Positions 10,901 to 19,663 of a stretch of 64,000 bases of DNA are shown here, one piece after another. Positions within the stretch are counted from its first letter, which is position 1. Every line of letters begins with the position of its first letter. The stretch covers positions 13,392,001-13,456,000 of the forward strand of contig OZ059895.1 of the NCBI GenBank assembly GCA_964057225.1, written 5' to 3'. The position numbers and the translations under genes are program-made. Source of the stretch: Auanema rhodensis (taxonomy: Eukaryota; Nematoda; Chromadorea; Rhabditida; Rhabditidae). The notes beneath the pieces were generated by a model, which worked only from the letters and a program-made list of their open reading frames with translations, was not told the DNA's origin and made no database searches.

Positions 10901-13900
10901 TACTCTCCCAATCGGCTTCTGGCGGAACATATGGTAGAATTGGCTTATGCTTAAAGGGTTCACAAGCCGGAATTTCTCCAATTATTGCCTGTCCGATGAC
11001 TGAATTAGCTTCCATAGCTATTGTTTCATCGGTATTGTTACGGAACATAACATATACTCCACTGGTATCACGAAACGCAGTTGGATATAATGATTTTAAT
11101 GCGCTTCCACTATCCCCTAAGACAACCACTTCGTTAGATTCTAGTGGTTTATCTGTCTTTATTGGGATAGGTGCCTCTTCATCAGGCTTTAATGTTTTTG
11201 TTCTTAAATTAATGATATTCACAGTTATCTCCGTATGCTTAATAGATTCGTTTCCTATTAATGGGATGGCATTGTTTCCAATCTCCAACCTCTTCTTGGA
11301 TGGTTTAAGGCTGACGTCGATGTTTTCGCTGTCAAGCGCTTTCATGAAATCTAGTCCAATCAAAGCAGGAGCAGGACAGTCACGATCGTTTGAGACCAAA
11401 AAGGTGTGTTCGATCTCGTAGCCGGCAATTTCAATTACAAGATTTATCTTTCCATAAAATGTGAAAGTGGACTTGTTGGCTGCCATCGCTACTAAATGTC
11501 TCTTCTTGACATTTTCGGCCATGTTCAGATATTTGAGGGTGGAGAGCCTAACATATGACACTGATGAGCCTGAATCCCATAAAGCTAAAATCAGTTTATC
11601 TTCAACTGATATATATATTAATGGTAACTTTGTTTCCGCTGATGCAATAGAAGCAACAAATGGTATTGCGATTGGAATAAATGTTACTAAAGCAGGATAG
11701 TATTGCTTCATGATGTTATCTGGCATCTGTTGGTCTGGGCGGCTTACAAGTTCCAATGTTTCTTCATAGCCTGGGGGCTCATTATCTATTTCATGGACAT
11801 GCATTACGGTTAGTGGAGTGGCTCTGAAGAACCAAAATTTAGCAACAACGAAAAGAATTATTAATACTGCGGCAATCGTGACTATTGATCCTATAAAGAT
11901 GAGTGTTCTCTCAATTGAACCTATTAGAAATTGTTTTACGCTAGTCCAGGCGGAAGTTGTGAACTCAGCTGCTTTAGAGATATAGTCACTGCCCTTTTTC
12001 AAAAGATTAAAGGCTGACGTAATCTTTGGATCGTTGTGAATAGTATGTAAAACATGGTTCTGTCGTATGGATGCTAAACTTGCTCCATATGCAATAGCTG
12101 TTGACATTGAGTAAACTCTCAATGATAAATTGGTGTATAAGTTAGCGCCTGTGAACTTTAAAGGTGTTAATTGGTGGTATTGCGCTTTATCAAAGAGTGA
12201 TATTGGTTTTACTTCAACCGATCCATTTATATTTATCCATTCTCCATTTTGATAGTACACATCTGTTGGTACATGTTCGCAATCTATCTCTTTTCCATGT
12301 GTTAATAAGTCTCTTGATCCTGGAGCAGCAAAATATAATCTCTCATCTTCTGTTATTACTGGTGTTTCCAAATAGCATGTATCATTGATCTTATGATTAT
12401 GATAAACAGCTTTAGGTTGAAGAGGTAAGCATATATGAACATGAACTATATCGCTGCCTACGAAACGGGCTGCAATATCCTCTCTTCCTAAAATAGTCCT
12501 CATTGCTATTGTGGGTTCTATGTGTAAAATAGAACGCCATAGCTCGAGGTATCTATTTTGAATCTCACATATGGATTCATAAGATTCCATAAAATGTTTC
12601 TGTAGCTCTTCTTGTATGAGTGTTGTTGTATATTGTAGATGATCTTGAGCTATTCTGCGAGATACGTTGAGGTTGAATTGTATTTCGTTGTTCACTTTTG
12701 ACGCTGTATACGTTGCCTGAGCCTGAATTTCTCTGGTTTCTACGGGTGGAGATGATGTTCTTTGTTTCCTTAAGGTTCGTGACGCCGTGTCAGTGACTGT
12801 TGCTAATGTTGTTGGCGAGAGAGTCGTAGTTATCACGGCTGTTGTCGTGTCAACTATGGTTGTCGTCGGAATCCGAGTCGTATAGCTTATAGTTGTCTCC
12901 TGAACTAGTGAAGCGGGTTTGTCCGTTGTTGTCGTTAATGACAGTCTTCTAGTCAGATAAGGCGGTGTTTCAATATCCTCTAACAGTGGTAAAAATGTTT
13001 TTATAAGTAGCTGGCGTGTATCCGCGCTTGGGGTTTGAATGCGAGGGTGGGGGCCCATCGATATACCGTAGTTAGAATCTTTATCTCGATATAGTTTGTT
13101 GGTATCTGGCACATTGATTGTTAATTGTCGGAACTTTTCATCATCTACGGCTGCTGCTGTTTTATTTGGCCTTATTACTCGCAATGTCATCAAGTTATGG
13201 TATAAGTAAAGTGTATTTCTAAGTACTATACGCTCATCAGCATTGTCAGTTGTTAAAGTTGGTCGGATAGGCGGCATGTTCACAAAGGATTTTAAAACCT
13301 CTTGCCTTGATGGTACCGACAGATTGTTTTCAAATATTACCGGTGTATAAGCTAGCTCCATCGCTATGCTTTCGGCTCTTTCGCGGTAGGATCCGTCCTT
13401 TTCTAGTAGTTTTTCGTCAAATTCGTGTGCTGTTAATCTGTCACCTATCTGTTCTAATAATTGTTGTGAGGTTAAATACCGTATAGCGCCGCGAGTGGTT
13501 GCTGCCAGTTCCTTTTGCGCAAGAAAATAAAGTATTGCTTCCTCAGGGTCGTGTATTTCGTATGTTTGAAGGAAACGTTGTATGGATTTATCAGATACGG
13601 GACTTCTTAAGAAGAAATAAAACTTCTCGGGATGTGCTGAAACCCAATCAATAATTGAATATGAAGGGTTGACAGCTCGTCTGGCCTTTATAAGCGGTAT
13701 TATCTGATAAATACCAGGATTACTCATCACCGGTCGTAAGAAAGGATAAGGACAAATATTTAATATTAAAGTTTCAAAATCTTCCTGTTTTTGTATCCAC
13801 TCCTTGTTTAATTCAACCGTGCATTCCGCAATTGCTCTTTTATCTCTTTTCGCCGGAAGTTTCGTATATTCTCTCTCTATTAAAACATGGATATTGGTGT

Positions 13901-16661
13901 CATTTGGGTACTGTGGTAAGAGAATGTAATTGCCAGTCGTGGTGTGGAAGATTGGCTGTTTAAAACAAGAAGATATTTGCTTCGGTATCTCTTTTTGATC
14001 GATTACAAGGGCTGATTGAGTGGTTGGTAACAGAATAATGCCGTCTCCAATTATCGCATCATATTCACTCATGTCGATATAGTTGCATCGATATTCATAA
14101 GGCTGTTTCTCCCATATGATGATTGAGGTATCTGATGCACATTCTCCATGATGCGCTAAGCATCCTTCAGTATTTAGTATTAAATTGGAGATTATAGTTT
14201 CATCTGGCATCCGTGTCATAGCCCCTCTTTCGATAACCAATCTGGCTTTCTCTTTACATAGTTCATTATTAAAAGATCGGCCTGGCGAGAAGGAAGGCTC
14301 GTCAGTTGCATATGTTATGCTGTCGATCTTCTTTAATTCACTCCAATTCCATCTTCTATCTCTCACTGCCAGTCTGCATTCTGCAGCTGGTATCTTTTCA
14401 ATTCTCGCTATCGTTGTATTGGTATCTCTAAGGAACAAAAGGTCTCTGATACACATTTTATGAATTTCTTTGGAGCATCTCCATGCATCCCATTCATGTG
14501 CCGTTTGATTCCTTGTATAAAGATGAACTTTTGTTCGTAAGATATGCTTTATTGGTGGTAATAAGCATTTTCGGAGAGATGGGGGACGGAGAAGGGCTCC
14601 TCCAGTAGCTTTAGTACATAGCTGGTATGCTTCAGCTGTTGTAACCAGTGATAAGATTACTGATAAAGCTACGGCTAAAGTCAAAGGAGATATCAGAGTC
14701 AAATTATTGACTCTTGAGCCTCTACCTCTGCCTCTATTGTTGTTATTTCCCCTAAAGGTACTGTTATTTCTCTGTCTATTATTGCTCATTTCTTGATTTT
14801 GTGATGCATTGTGGCTTCTTTGATACCCATTTTGATTTTGATTCTGATAATTTCGACCGCGGTCACCAAAATTGCGGTTCCTAGCAAATGGGTTTTGGAA
14901 ATTCCAGCCTTTTTGATTTTTTGAAAATTTATGATAATTTTGATTGTTTTGAAAGTTTGGATGATAATTGTTATAATTATTATTATAATTTTGATAATTT
15001 TTATTATTAAAAGATTGATAACCTCTTGCCATACCTCTCCCACCATTGTTTCTGCGCGGGGGGAAAGTTCTTTCAATTGCGTTAACCAATAGCGCCTGAG
15101 GGTCTGCTACTTGGTTTGCAATTGATTCCTCCCAGCGAGCACTATCAACAGCCTCAGCAAAAGTTTTGGGTTTTGCTCGAATTACCCCTGGGCGTATCGT
15201 ATTTTTCAAGCCTCTCAAAAATGTGGACCTCAGAATGTGATCTTTATGAGTATCACTATTAGAGAAAGCATTTAAGCTGAGGTTTCTTAACGTTTGTGCA
15301 AAACCATCAATTGATAAATCGCCTTGAGTGCTGTTTTGAAGTGTGATAAGGGCAGGGTCTTGATTGTATTCGGGACACAGCTTGGATGTTAACTCTTCTA
15401 TTAGGGTAACCCAAGGTCCAGCTGTTCTGACCTTGTCAGGTAGCTCTAAATAAGCTTCCTCTGCTCTATCATTTTTCAATAGTAATGGTAAAATAGTTAG
15501 TCTTTCGGGCATCACTAAGCCTAAGGCGTTAGAAAAGGTATTAAACTTTGCCACGAAATCTCTAAAGTTACGACTTCCGTCGTATATGGGGCAATAAGGT
15601 GAGCTTAATGCGTGCGCAATGGTAGATTTACCAGCTCCCGGAAGACGTGGTGTCTCCGTCATGGTTGGTATATCCTCAGGGTATGTGCGAGATGACGTAA
15701 TCCCTTTACTGCCTGAGCTTCTCGCCGTTAAGTTCTTACCTCCCTTTTTCGAGTTACCAGATGTTGGATAACTAATGGTAGGGGCGGCTGAGGAGAACCG
15801 CTTCCCTGGGAGTTTGATAACTCGACTCGTTGCCTGAGGCGTCGAATGTATTGAAACGCTTGAACTGGGTATAGCGCTATCTGACTTATTAAGGGTTGGG
15901 TTGGAGGATACGTGAAGAGAGTTATCAACTTGTTCTGTTGTTACCTCCCCTGGAGACAAATTCAAAACTTTTATTAAGCGAGCTGTCAAAGATTTCTTAC
16001 TTTTGAACTTATCAGTAGTTAGTGATAAGGGCAAAACTTCGGTAATTTCCTGATTTGGTTCTACGGGATTATTAGAGGTTGAGCGCCTACGCGGTGTATT
16101 AGTTTTTCTTTTATTAATCTTTTTAGAATCAAGCTTTTTCGAATCAAGCTTATCAGTGATAACTGATAAGGGTGATTTGCGAATAGTGAGAGATGAGGTT
16201 TTATTAAGTTGTGAGTTTTCTGTCGGAGTGGAAAATGCCTGCGGTGTTAGAGTTAGTTCAAAAGAAGATGCAAGATCGTTATCAGTATTAACTGATAAAG
16301 TTGATAAGTTTAGGTGGGGGGTGGCTGGTGAAGTATTAGAGGTTATTTGTTTTGGTTTTTGAATTTTTTGAATCTTTTTATTACTTTTAAAAGAGTGTAC
16401 CTTTGGAGTTGAAGCTGAAGTTTGAATATTGTAGTCCTGAATATAGAAATCAGGGTCCTCCTCGGTGTTGTCCGGAGGTGAATACGTGCCTTCTCGAGGA
16501 ATGAAGGTTTTCTCGACTTTGGGTTTTACCTCTTGTTCAGGCTCTTCAATCTGAACACTGAGGAGTCGAGTGCGGCTTCTGGTTCGACTGGCGACTGCGA
16601 TGTCGTCACTGGACTCAGAAGGGTATAGAGCAGGGACGGCCGAAGAGTATCTTCGTGCCAC
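7953..16661 (-). CDS. Gag-Env-like-Pol polyprotein, family B (2,902 codons)
   Basis: Gag capsid-like region about residues 345-540, then an Asn/Arg/Gly-rich RNA-binding tail with no CCHC knuckle (about 535-655). Internal signal sequence about 655-678, with a signal-peptidase-like AEA before YQLC. Envelope-like region with N-glycosylation sequons, a KRDKR cleavage site (938-942), a Thr-rich stretch (about 1237-1295) and a membrane span (about 1581-1612). Aspartic protease with D1696-S-G. Reverse transcriptase with YLDD (2136-2139). RNase H near 2277. Integrase with a zinc-binding HHCC region (about 2500-2550), D2574, D2634 and E2670 (35-residue spacing), and a GPY module near 2810. The frame is uninterrupted. 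It opens at GTG, not ATG: an upstream in-frame stop lies at 16743-16745 and the first in-frame ATG is near residue 334. Initiation is therefore non-AUG, spliced, or lost by mutation. Confidence 0.9.
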   Translation of the reverse strand: MARRYSSAVPALYPSESSDDIAVASRTRSRTRLLSVQIEEPEQEVKPKVEKTFIPREGTYSPPDNTEEDPDFYIQDYNIQTSASTPKVHSFKSNKKIQKIQKPKQITSNTSPATPHLNLSTLSVNTDNDLASSFELTLTPQAFSTPTENSQLNKTSSLTIRKSPLSVITDKLDSKKLDSKKINKRKTNTPRRRSTSNNPVEPNQEITEVLPLSLTTDKFKSKKSLTARLIKVLNLSPGEVTTEQVDNSLHVSSNPTLNKSDSAIPSSSVSIHSTPQATSRVIKLPGKRFSSAAPTISYPTSGNSKKGGKNLTARSSGSKGITSSRTYPEDIPTMTETPRLPGAGKSTIAHALSSPYCPIYDGSRNFRDFVAKFNTFSNALGLVMPERLTILPLLLKNDRAEEAYLELPDKVRTAGPWVTLIEELTSKLCPEYNQDPALITLQNSTQGDLSIDGFAQTLRNLSLNAFSNSDTHKDHILRSTFLRGLKNTIRPGVIRAKPKTFAEAVDSARWEESIANQVADPQALLVNAIERTFPPRRNNGGRGMARGYQSFNNKNYQNYNNNYNNYHPNFQNNQNYHKFSKNQKGWNFQNPFARNRNFGDRGRNYQNQNQNGYQRSHNASQNQEMSNNRQRNNSTFRGNNNNRGRGRGSRVNNLTLISPLTLAVALSVILSLVTTAEAYQLCTKATGGALLRPPSLRKCLLPPIKHILRTKVHLYTRNQTAHEWDAWRCSKEIHKMCIRDLLFLRDTNTTIARIEKIPAAECRLAVRDRRWNWSELKKIDSITYATDEPSFSPGRSFNNELCKEKARLVIERGAMTRMPDETIISNLILNTEGCLAHHGECASDTSIIIWEKQPYEYRCNYIDMSEYDAIIGDGIILLPTTQSALVIDQKEIPKQISSCFKQPIFHTTTGNYILLPQYPNDTNIHVLIEREYTKLPAKRDKRAIAECTVELNKEWIQKQEDFETLILNICPYPFLRPVMSNPGIYQIIPLIKARRAVNPSYSIIDWVSAHPEKFYFFLRSPVSDKSIQRFLQTYEIHDPEEAILYFLAQKELAATTRGAIRYLTSQQLLEQIGDRLTAHEFDEKLLEKDGSYRERAESIAMELAYTPVIFENNLSVPSRQEVLKSFVNMPPIRPTLTTDNADERIVLRNTLYLYHNLMTLRVIRPNKTAAAVDDEKFRQLTINVPDTNKLYRDKDSNYGISMGPHPRIQTPSADTRQLLIKTFLPLLEDIETPPYLTRRLSLTTTTDKPASLVQETTISYTTRIPTTTIVDTTTAVITTTLSPTTLATVTDTASRTLRKQRTSSPPVETREIQAQATYTASKVNNEIQFNLNVSRRIAQDHLQYTTTLIQEELQKHFMESYESICEIQNRYLELWRSILHIEPTIAMRTILGREDIAARFVGSDIVHVHICLPLQPKAVYHNHKINDTCYLETPVITEDERLYFAAPGSRDLLTHGKEIDCEHVPTDVYYQNGEWININGSVEVKPISLFDKAQYHQLTPLKFTGANLYTNLSLRVYSMSTAIAYGASLASIRQNHVLHTIHNDPKITSAFNLLKKGSDYISKAAEFTTSAWTSVKQFLIGSIERTLIFIGSIVTIAAVLIILFVVAKFWFFRATPLTVMHVHEIDNEPPGYEETLELVSRPDQQMPDNIMKQYYPALVTFIPIAIPFVASIASAETKLPLIYISVEDKLILALWDSGSSVSYVRLSTLKYLNMAENVKKRHLVAMAANKSTFTFYGKINLVIEIAGYEIEHTFLVSNDRDCPAPALIGLDFMKALDSENIDVSLKPSKKRLEIGNNAIPLIGNESIKHTEITVNIINLRTKTLKPDEEAPIPIKTDKPLESNEVVVLGDSGSALKSLYPTAFRDTSGVYVMFRNNTDETIAMEANSVIGQAIIGEIPACEPFKHKPILPYVPPEADWESKLPYFPRDFIKDLDLENADLTKEEKHELTKIIESHREAFLNEDRKIGLFKGSIEHTIPLRTDMDMPKPRITRIPLGKQEEIEKQVKEMLEQGIIEPSTSLFNSPVVLVKKKDDTYRFVTDFRALNNVTRKQTYVIPSISDIVDLAAGAQFFSNFDLVSGFFQISLRKSDRPLTAFTTTSGTYQYKRMPMGLCGAPHTFQTAVRYLQSKCSCKLFVYLDDLLVISDTREQHLKDIDDLLQAVEELGMKIKLKKCAFAQPEVKFLGLIVGRQGIKPDPQKVAAIQDYPAPKNATGVRAFLGMVGFFRKFMKDFARIASPLYDLTKADTEFKWENKHQEALDLLKRSLIQAPVLSPPKSDRLFIVESDGSNIAIGAVLLQPEDPKQPLKNLHPIAFASRKLVKAERNYAPIEIEALGLVYALNQFRTYILGTHTICITDHRPLTSLMTRRDLFGRLAKFQLVIQEYDIEIKYRAGQLNKVCDALSRYIGEEANDAKPETKKKKMEEIHINAINTPTIKEIQLSTPWIKRTIAEIEYRAQKNMTANDRYCVINDLLYTKPTDKKPQPAIVIPQEHPIIEEIIKVFHEDPTIAAHQGIIKTKEAILRRFYWTNMQNDITIFIKNCIKCAQRKKDPHSMTVQPIGHFEIPSKPFERVHMDVMGPFPPSKRNCTYVITMQDAFTKWSTTIAVPQITTEITIDRFLRHFVYIFGPPHRLITDRGSNFVSKKFEEMCTKLGIKHEPTLPHQKNSNGQVERLHRTLEEGLTHYLKEDLSDWDTVLPKITFAINNIQHATTGIAPYIALFGKECRMSMDAELPETITKIQEISEELLQRRPDMDKRDEIIKNRIAKNQENAKKKKDRTQRAHHRDIQPGDMVMTTIKSHQIGQKLRKSYDGPYEVINVEGSKVQIRNSSGKLQDIHKDNLKIFSPASQNISYNTRARFRESQAEEDSDIEIIEVINRNNKDSIDTEPEDENEDEIWLPRNEEE

Positions 16662-17082
16662 TTTGGAATCACTCTTGGTTTGGAAAAACCGCGAGTGTTT
16701 CGTTATATGGGGGATGTTGACGTTGAATGAGTGACAAGAAATTCAGGTCGGTTATAGGGAAAAGTAAGAAAAGTTTGAAGATTGAGACGTGGCGTCTTTC
16801 GCCGAGAATCGTTATTAGATGAGAAAGAGTTTTAAAATCTTGGCCTGAGATCTGGCTCCGCCTATCTACCGTATTCTCTTTTCTTTATTCTATTTCACAG
16901 ATGTTCATCAATTATAAATTTTGTTGGTCTTCGCTCTTTCTAGCCTCAATCTTAATACTTTACTCTAATTGAATTCTTGAAAGTATGAGAGAGATTTTCA
17001 GTCGTTTTATGTCCCCTTTTTATGCATAAGAATCTTTATATTTGTAGAGCTGAAAAAAAAAAAAAAATAAATAAATCAAAGA

Positions 17083-17616
17083 ATGGCTTATGAAGGTCTA
17101 TCGGGAATGACTTTTGTCTTGAGGAAGCTGTACGCTGACCTCGTCTTGTATGATCAAGACGAAGTGTTAGCTTATAGGCCGCACCCAGACATAATTAAGA
17201 TGGTTGGTTAAAACAAAGAAACATGTTATCTTAATAAGAATTTTTAGTTTATTGAGGATTTAAAGATGCATTATCTGGGAAGGGGATTAGTAAACTTCTC
17301 CCTAATGCAGGAAATAGCGGATGAGGTTGCAGCTATCCGGCGATGGTGCCTCACCGACTTGTGCGCGCATTGGTATGAAAACCCAAATCTGGTCGCATCC
17401 CCTTGGAATTGGTATGAGCATAAGTCTCATGATTTTTATGATTATATGTCTAAAATTTTGTTTAAAATTTATTTATTTTATGAACAGTCTCCTATGGGCT
17501 TATTGCTAAGGACCTCTGCGGATTCAGTGTATTCGCAGTATTTAGAGCCTAGCGATGAGCCCATCTCACAGCCTATAGAATTTGTGAGACAGTTGCATTT
17601 TAAATGGGGCTTTTAA
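17083..17616 (+). CDS. Probable two-exon antisense gene, unknown function (162 aa)
   Basis: Exon 1 is 17083-17202 (40 codons, ATG start). The putative intron is 17203-17247 (45 nt, GT...TTTTTAG). Exon 2 is 17248-17616 (122 codons plus stop). Without splicing the first frame stops after 42 codons. Splicing at the first GT joins both parts in one frame. The short intron and T-rich acceptor fit nematode genes, though the donor (ATG|GTTGGT) is weak. An AATAAA signal follows the stop by 16 nt. The product is rich in aromatic residues (Tyr, Trp, Phe), is not low-complexity, and has no motif I recognise, signal peptide or clear membrane span. It runs against the retroelement, inside its leader. It may be an element accessory gene or a captured host gene. 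Alternatively only exon 2 is coding, from the ATG at 17266. Confidence 0.55.
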
Positions 17617-17632
17617 CAATTGTTTTATATAT

Positions 17633-17638
17633 AATAAA
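17633..17638 (+). terminator. Poly(A) signal AATAAA of the antisense gene
   Basis: Canonical hexamer starting 17 nt after the stop at 17616, at the short distance typical of compact nematode 3' UTRs. The region is AT-rich, so chance occurrence is possible. Confidence 0.45.
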
Positions 17639-18572
17639 TACTTAATTTCACTCATTTGTTCTCTCTCTCTTTTTTTTTCATAACACAAACTTTGGTCGAG
17701 CTTATTAATAAAGAAGGAGTGCGTGCGCCTTGGGAAAATGGCTCATGTGCACGTTGATTATTAAAAGCCGTGGGCGATTCTTTTTCGGAATGATTATGGC
17801 ATGCTAATGAGATTCCGAGAATATTTAAAAAGATTGCTCATTTTACTAATGGACTGAGACCAAAGCTCGTTTATAAAACGCAATTTTTTTCTTTAAACCA
17901 TTCTACTAATTTATAGAATATTACAATATGAATACTACGGTAGGTGTGTGGGAATATCTTATGATGTTAGCAACAAAAATGAGCTGAGAAAGGTGACACA
18001 TTCTACGGAGAAGAAAACATCCGTAGCCCATGTGCTTTCGCCAAAATGACCTGACAGGCAATAAAATTTGTGCCAGGATTTTTCGGACTAGTGTGGTCTA
18101 TTCTCACAATCAAAAAAAAATAAAAACCGAATAACGGCTCCCGCAAAAATATTTAGTTAGCATGCTCTTTTACGCCTGAATTTAACTTTCAAATCTCTAG
18201 TCCTGACCACAATAAAATATTAAACTTTGTGCGCTTTCAAAATTTCATTCTAACTCCTCGTTGCCAAATAATAATGTAATCAAAATTTCGTTTGGTGAAA
18301 TTGTCCCCTATTTCGATCCAAACGTCCTCAAAAAAAAATGCAAGAGAAGCGGTGCAGGATACGGTATTATAAGGGTGGACACTCAGACGGTTTTATGAGT
18401 GGGGACAGCGGGTGAAATTTCAAAATTATATAGTCCTAGCTCTCTGAAAGAGAGATCCCTTGTACCTGCACCTTATACAAGTTGGCGCCCTCATTATGTT
18501 GCTAACCGTGGAGGAAGTTTTAATTTAGATATCAAAATATGGACTTTTTATGCGAGTTTTTGCGACAAAAAT

Positions 18573-18593
18573 GAGTTCGAGGTGGAACCTCCA
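18573..18593 (-). promoter_or_regulatory. Primer-binding site of family-B element
   Basis: Minus strand directly after the 5' LTR starts TGGAGGTTCCACC. These 13 nt are identical to the tRNA-Gln-type site of family A, after which the match ends. The primer is therefore probably also tRNA-Gln, with a shorter pairing. Confidence 0.65.
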
Positions 18594-18959
18594 CGTTCCA
18601 TTATGCTCCTACGTATATTGAACAGACCATTGTAGTCTGCTCAACTACGCGTATAGTATTCCATAAGTGTAGCGGTATGGAAACAGAGCATAAGGATTAC
18701 ATAAGATAAGGAAATATATAGGTTTATTATACACAATACAATATCATTACAATACAATAACACAAGTATAAAGTAAACTACATTTACAAGACAAAGACTA
18801 ATATATAAGATTAACTAAGTTAGATGCAAACCGTCCATGGGCTTGCAAAGGGGCGAACTCCCGAATAGGGGCATGAGGGAAGGCGGTGCCATTCCTCATT
18901 CCTCTAGTCGGTCTGGCTCTAACCCTGCAGTTACATATATAGAGTCTCCGAATGGAACG
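18594..18959 (-). repeat. 5' LTR of family-B element (366 bp)
   Basis: Copy of the LTR at 6887-7252. On the minus strand a TATATAT box lies near 18935-18941, close to the LTR start, and a second AT-rich TATAATAA/TATATA stretch lies further in. 5S spacer follows at 18960 with the AAAA duplication. Confidence 0.95.
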
Positions 18960-18971
18960 AAAATCAGCTGC

Positions 18972-19000
18972 ATTGCGTACTTTCAACGTGGTATGATCGT
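18972..19000 (-). pseudogene. 5S rRNA 5'-end remnant (29 nt), present in every unit
   Basis: Matches 5S nucleotides 5-33 with one or two mismatches and starts 15 nt past the 3' end of the neighbouring gene. It lacks the internal promoter part of 5S (A and C boxes lie further in), so it cannot be a functional gene. Only this first instance is listed. The same remnant lies 16-44 bp to the left of each minus-strand gene, and correspondingly to the right of plus-strand genes. Confidence 0.85.
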
Positions 19001-19015
19001 TAAAAAAAATTGAAA

Positions 19016-19134
19016 AGCTTACGGCACCCGGGATTCCCAAGCCGTCTCCGATCCAAGTACTAACCGGGCCCAACGTTGCTTGACTTGCCAGATCGGACGG
19101 GATGGCGTACTTTCAACGTGGTATGGTCGTAAGC
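19016..19134 (-). rRNA. 5S ribosomal RNA
   Basis: A 119-nt gene running GCTTACGACC...GTGCCGTAAGCT, with complementary ends and an internal GTTAGTACTTGGATCGGAGAC control-region core typical of animal 5S. It is the closest intact gene to the family-B element. Confidence 0.95.
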
Positions 19135-19544
19135 GAAAATACCTGATATTCAATGATTTACATACTTATCCTCGTTATTGTTTTTTTTCCAATTTCATGT
19201 TAGTTATGTAATTTTCTACGTTACATCTAAATTCCTCGATGATATCAAATCTTATGAGCTCCAAATACAATAAATTAAAAAAGGTTTCACAGTTGTATAG
19301 TGTTAAAACAATGTTTGTTTCAATAGGAAATAGATAGAAACAGTAAAGTTAAGATGAAGGTTCATAAACTACTGGTTTATAACTGTAATATAGAAATAAG
19401 ATTGAAGATATTTTGATGCCTTGGGTTGAGCTATCTAAGTAAAACTGCTAGAAAATTAAAAACATTTGTTACGGAAGAGATAAAATTGAAAATCAGCTGC
19501 ATTGCGTACTTTCAACGTGGTATGATCGTTAAAAAAAATTGAAA

Positions 19545-19663
19545 AGCTTACGGCACCCGGGATTCCCAAGCCGTCTCCGATCCAAGTACTAACCGGGCCC
19601 AACGTTGCTTGACTTGCCAGATCGGACAGGATGGCGTACTTTCAACGTGGTATGGTCGTAAGC
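19545..19663 (-). rRNA. 5S ribosomal RNA
   Basis: Full length; carries C36T relative to the majority sequence. Confidence 0.95.

Larger units (their letters stand above)
16662..18572 (-). other. Leader region of family-B element
   Basis: About 1.9 kb between primer-binding site and polyprotein, longer than the family-A leader. On the minus strand a CCATATAAC box lies about 45 nt before the ORF. The LTR-proximal part has a perfect 6-bp hairpin with a 3-nt loop (18440-18454) framed by an 8-bp inverted repeat (18351-18358 with 18465-18472), as might occur in a packaging or dimerisation signal. The middle carries the plus-strand gene at 17083-17616. I recognise nothing in 17640-18350. Confidence 0.65.
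6887..18959 (-). mobile_element. Family-B LTR retrotransposon, complete
   Basis: A 12.1-kb element bounded by 366-bp LTRs and a 4-bp target duplication (AAAA at 6883-6886 and 18960-18963). Removing it restores a normal 5S spacer. Order on the minus strand: 5' LTR, primer-binding site, 1.9-kb leader carrying a probable antisense gene, one 2,902-codon polyprotein ORF, 0.7-kb structured 3' region, purine-rich tract, 3' LTR. The pol motifs place it in the Ty3/gypsy (Metaviridae) group. Its proteins are clearly related to, but well diverged from, family A. It lies downstream of a 5S gene and in the same direction. Confidence 0.93.

Noticed and set aside
10513..11421. 302-codon plus-strand ORF inside the family-B polyprotein
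   Set aside because: Exactly opposite the conserved protease-reverse transcriptase coding strand; no independent signal for a gene.
16901..16972. 23-codon hydrophobic ORF after a TTTCACAG acceptor-like site, possible first exon of the antisense gene
   Set aside because: Ends in a stop well before 17083 with no convincing donor; too short to support.
19135..19544. GGTTTCACAG... in the spacer as a spliced leader
   Set aside because: Starts with GG like a leader, but has no splice donor at about 22 nt, no Sm site at the right place and no resemblance to SL1.
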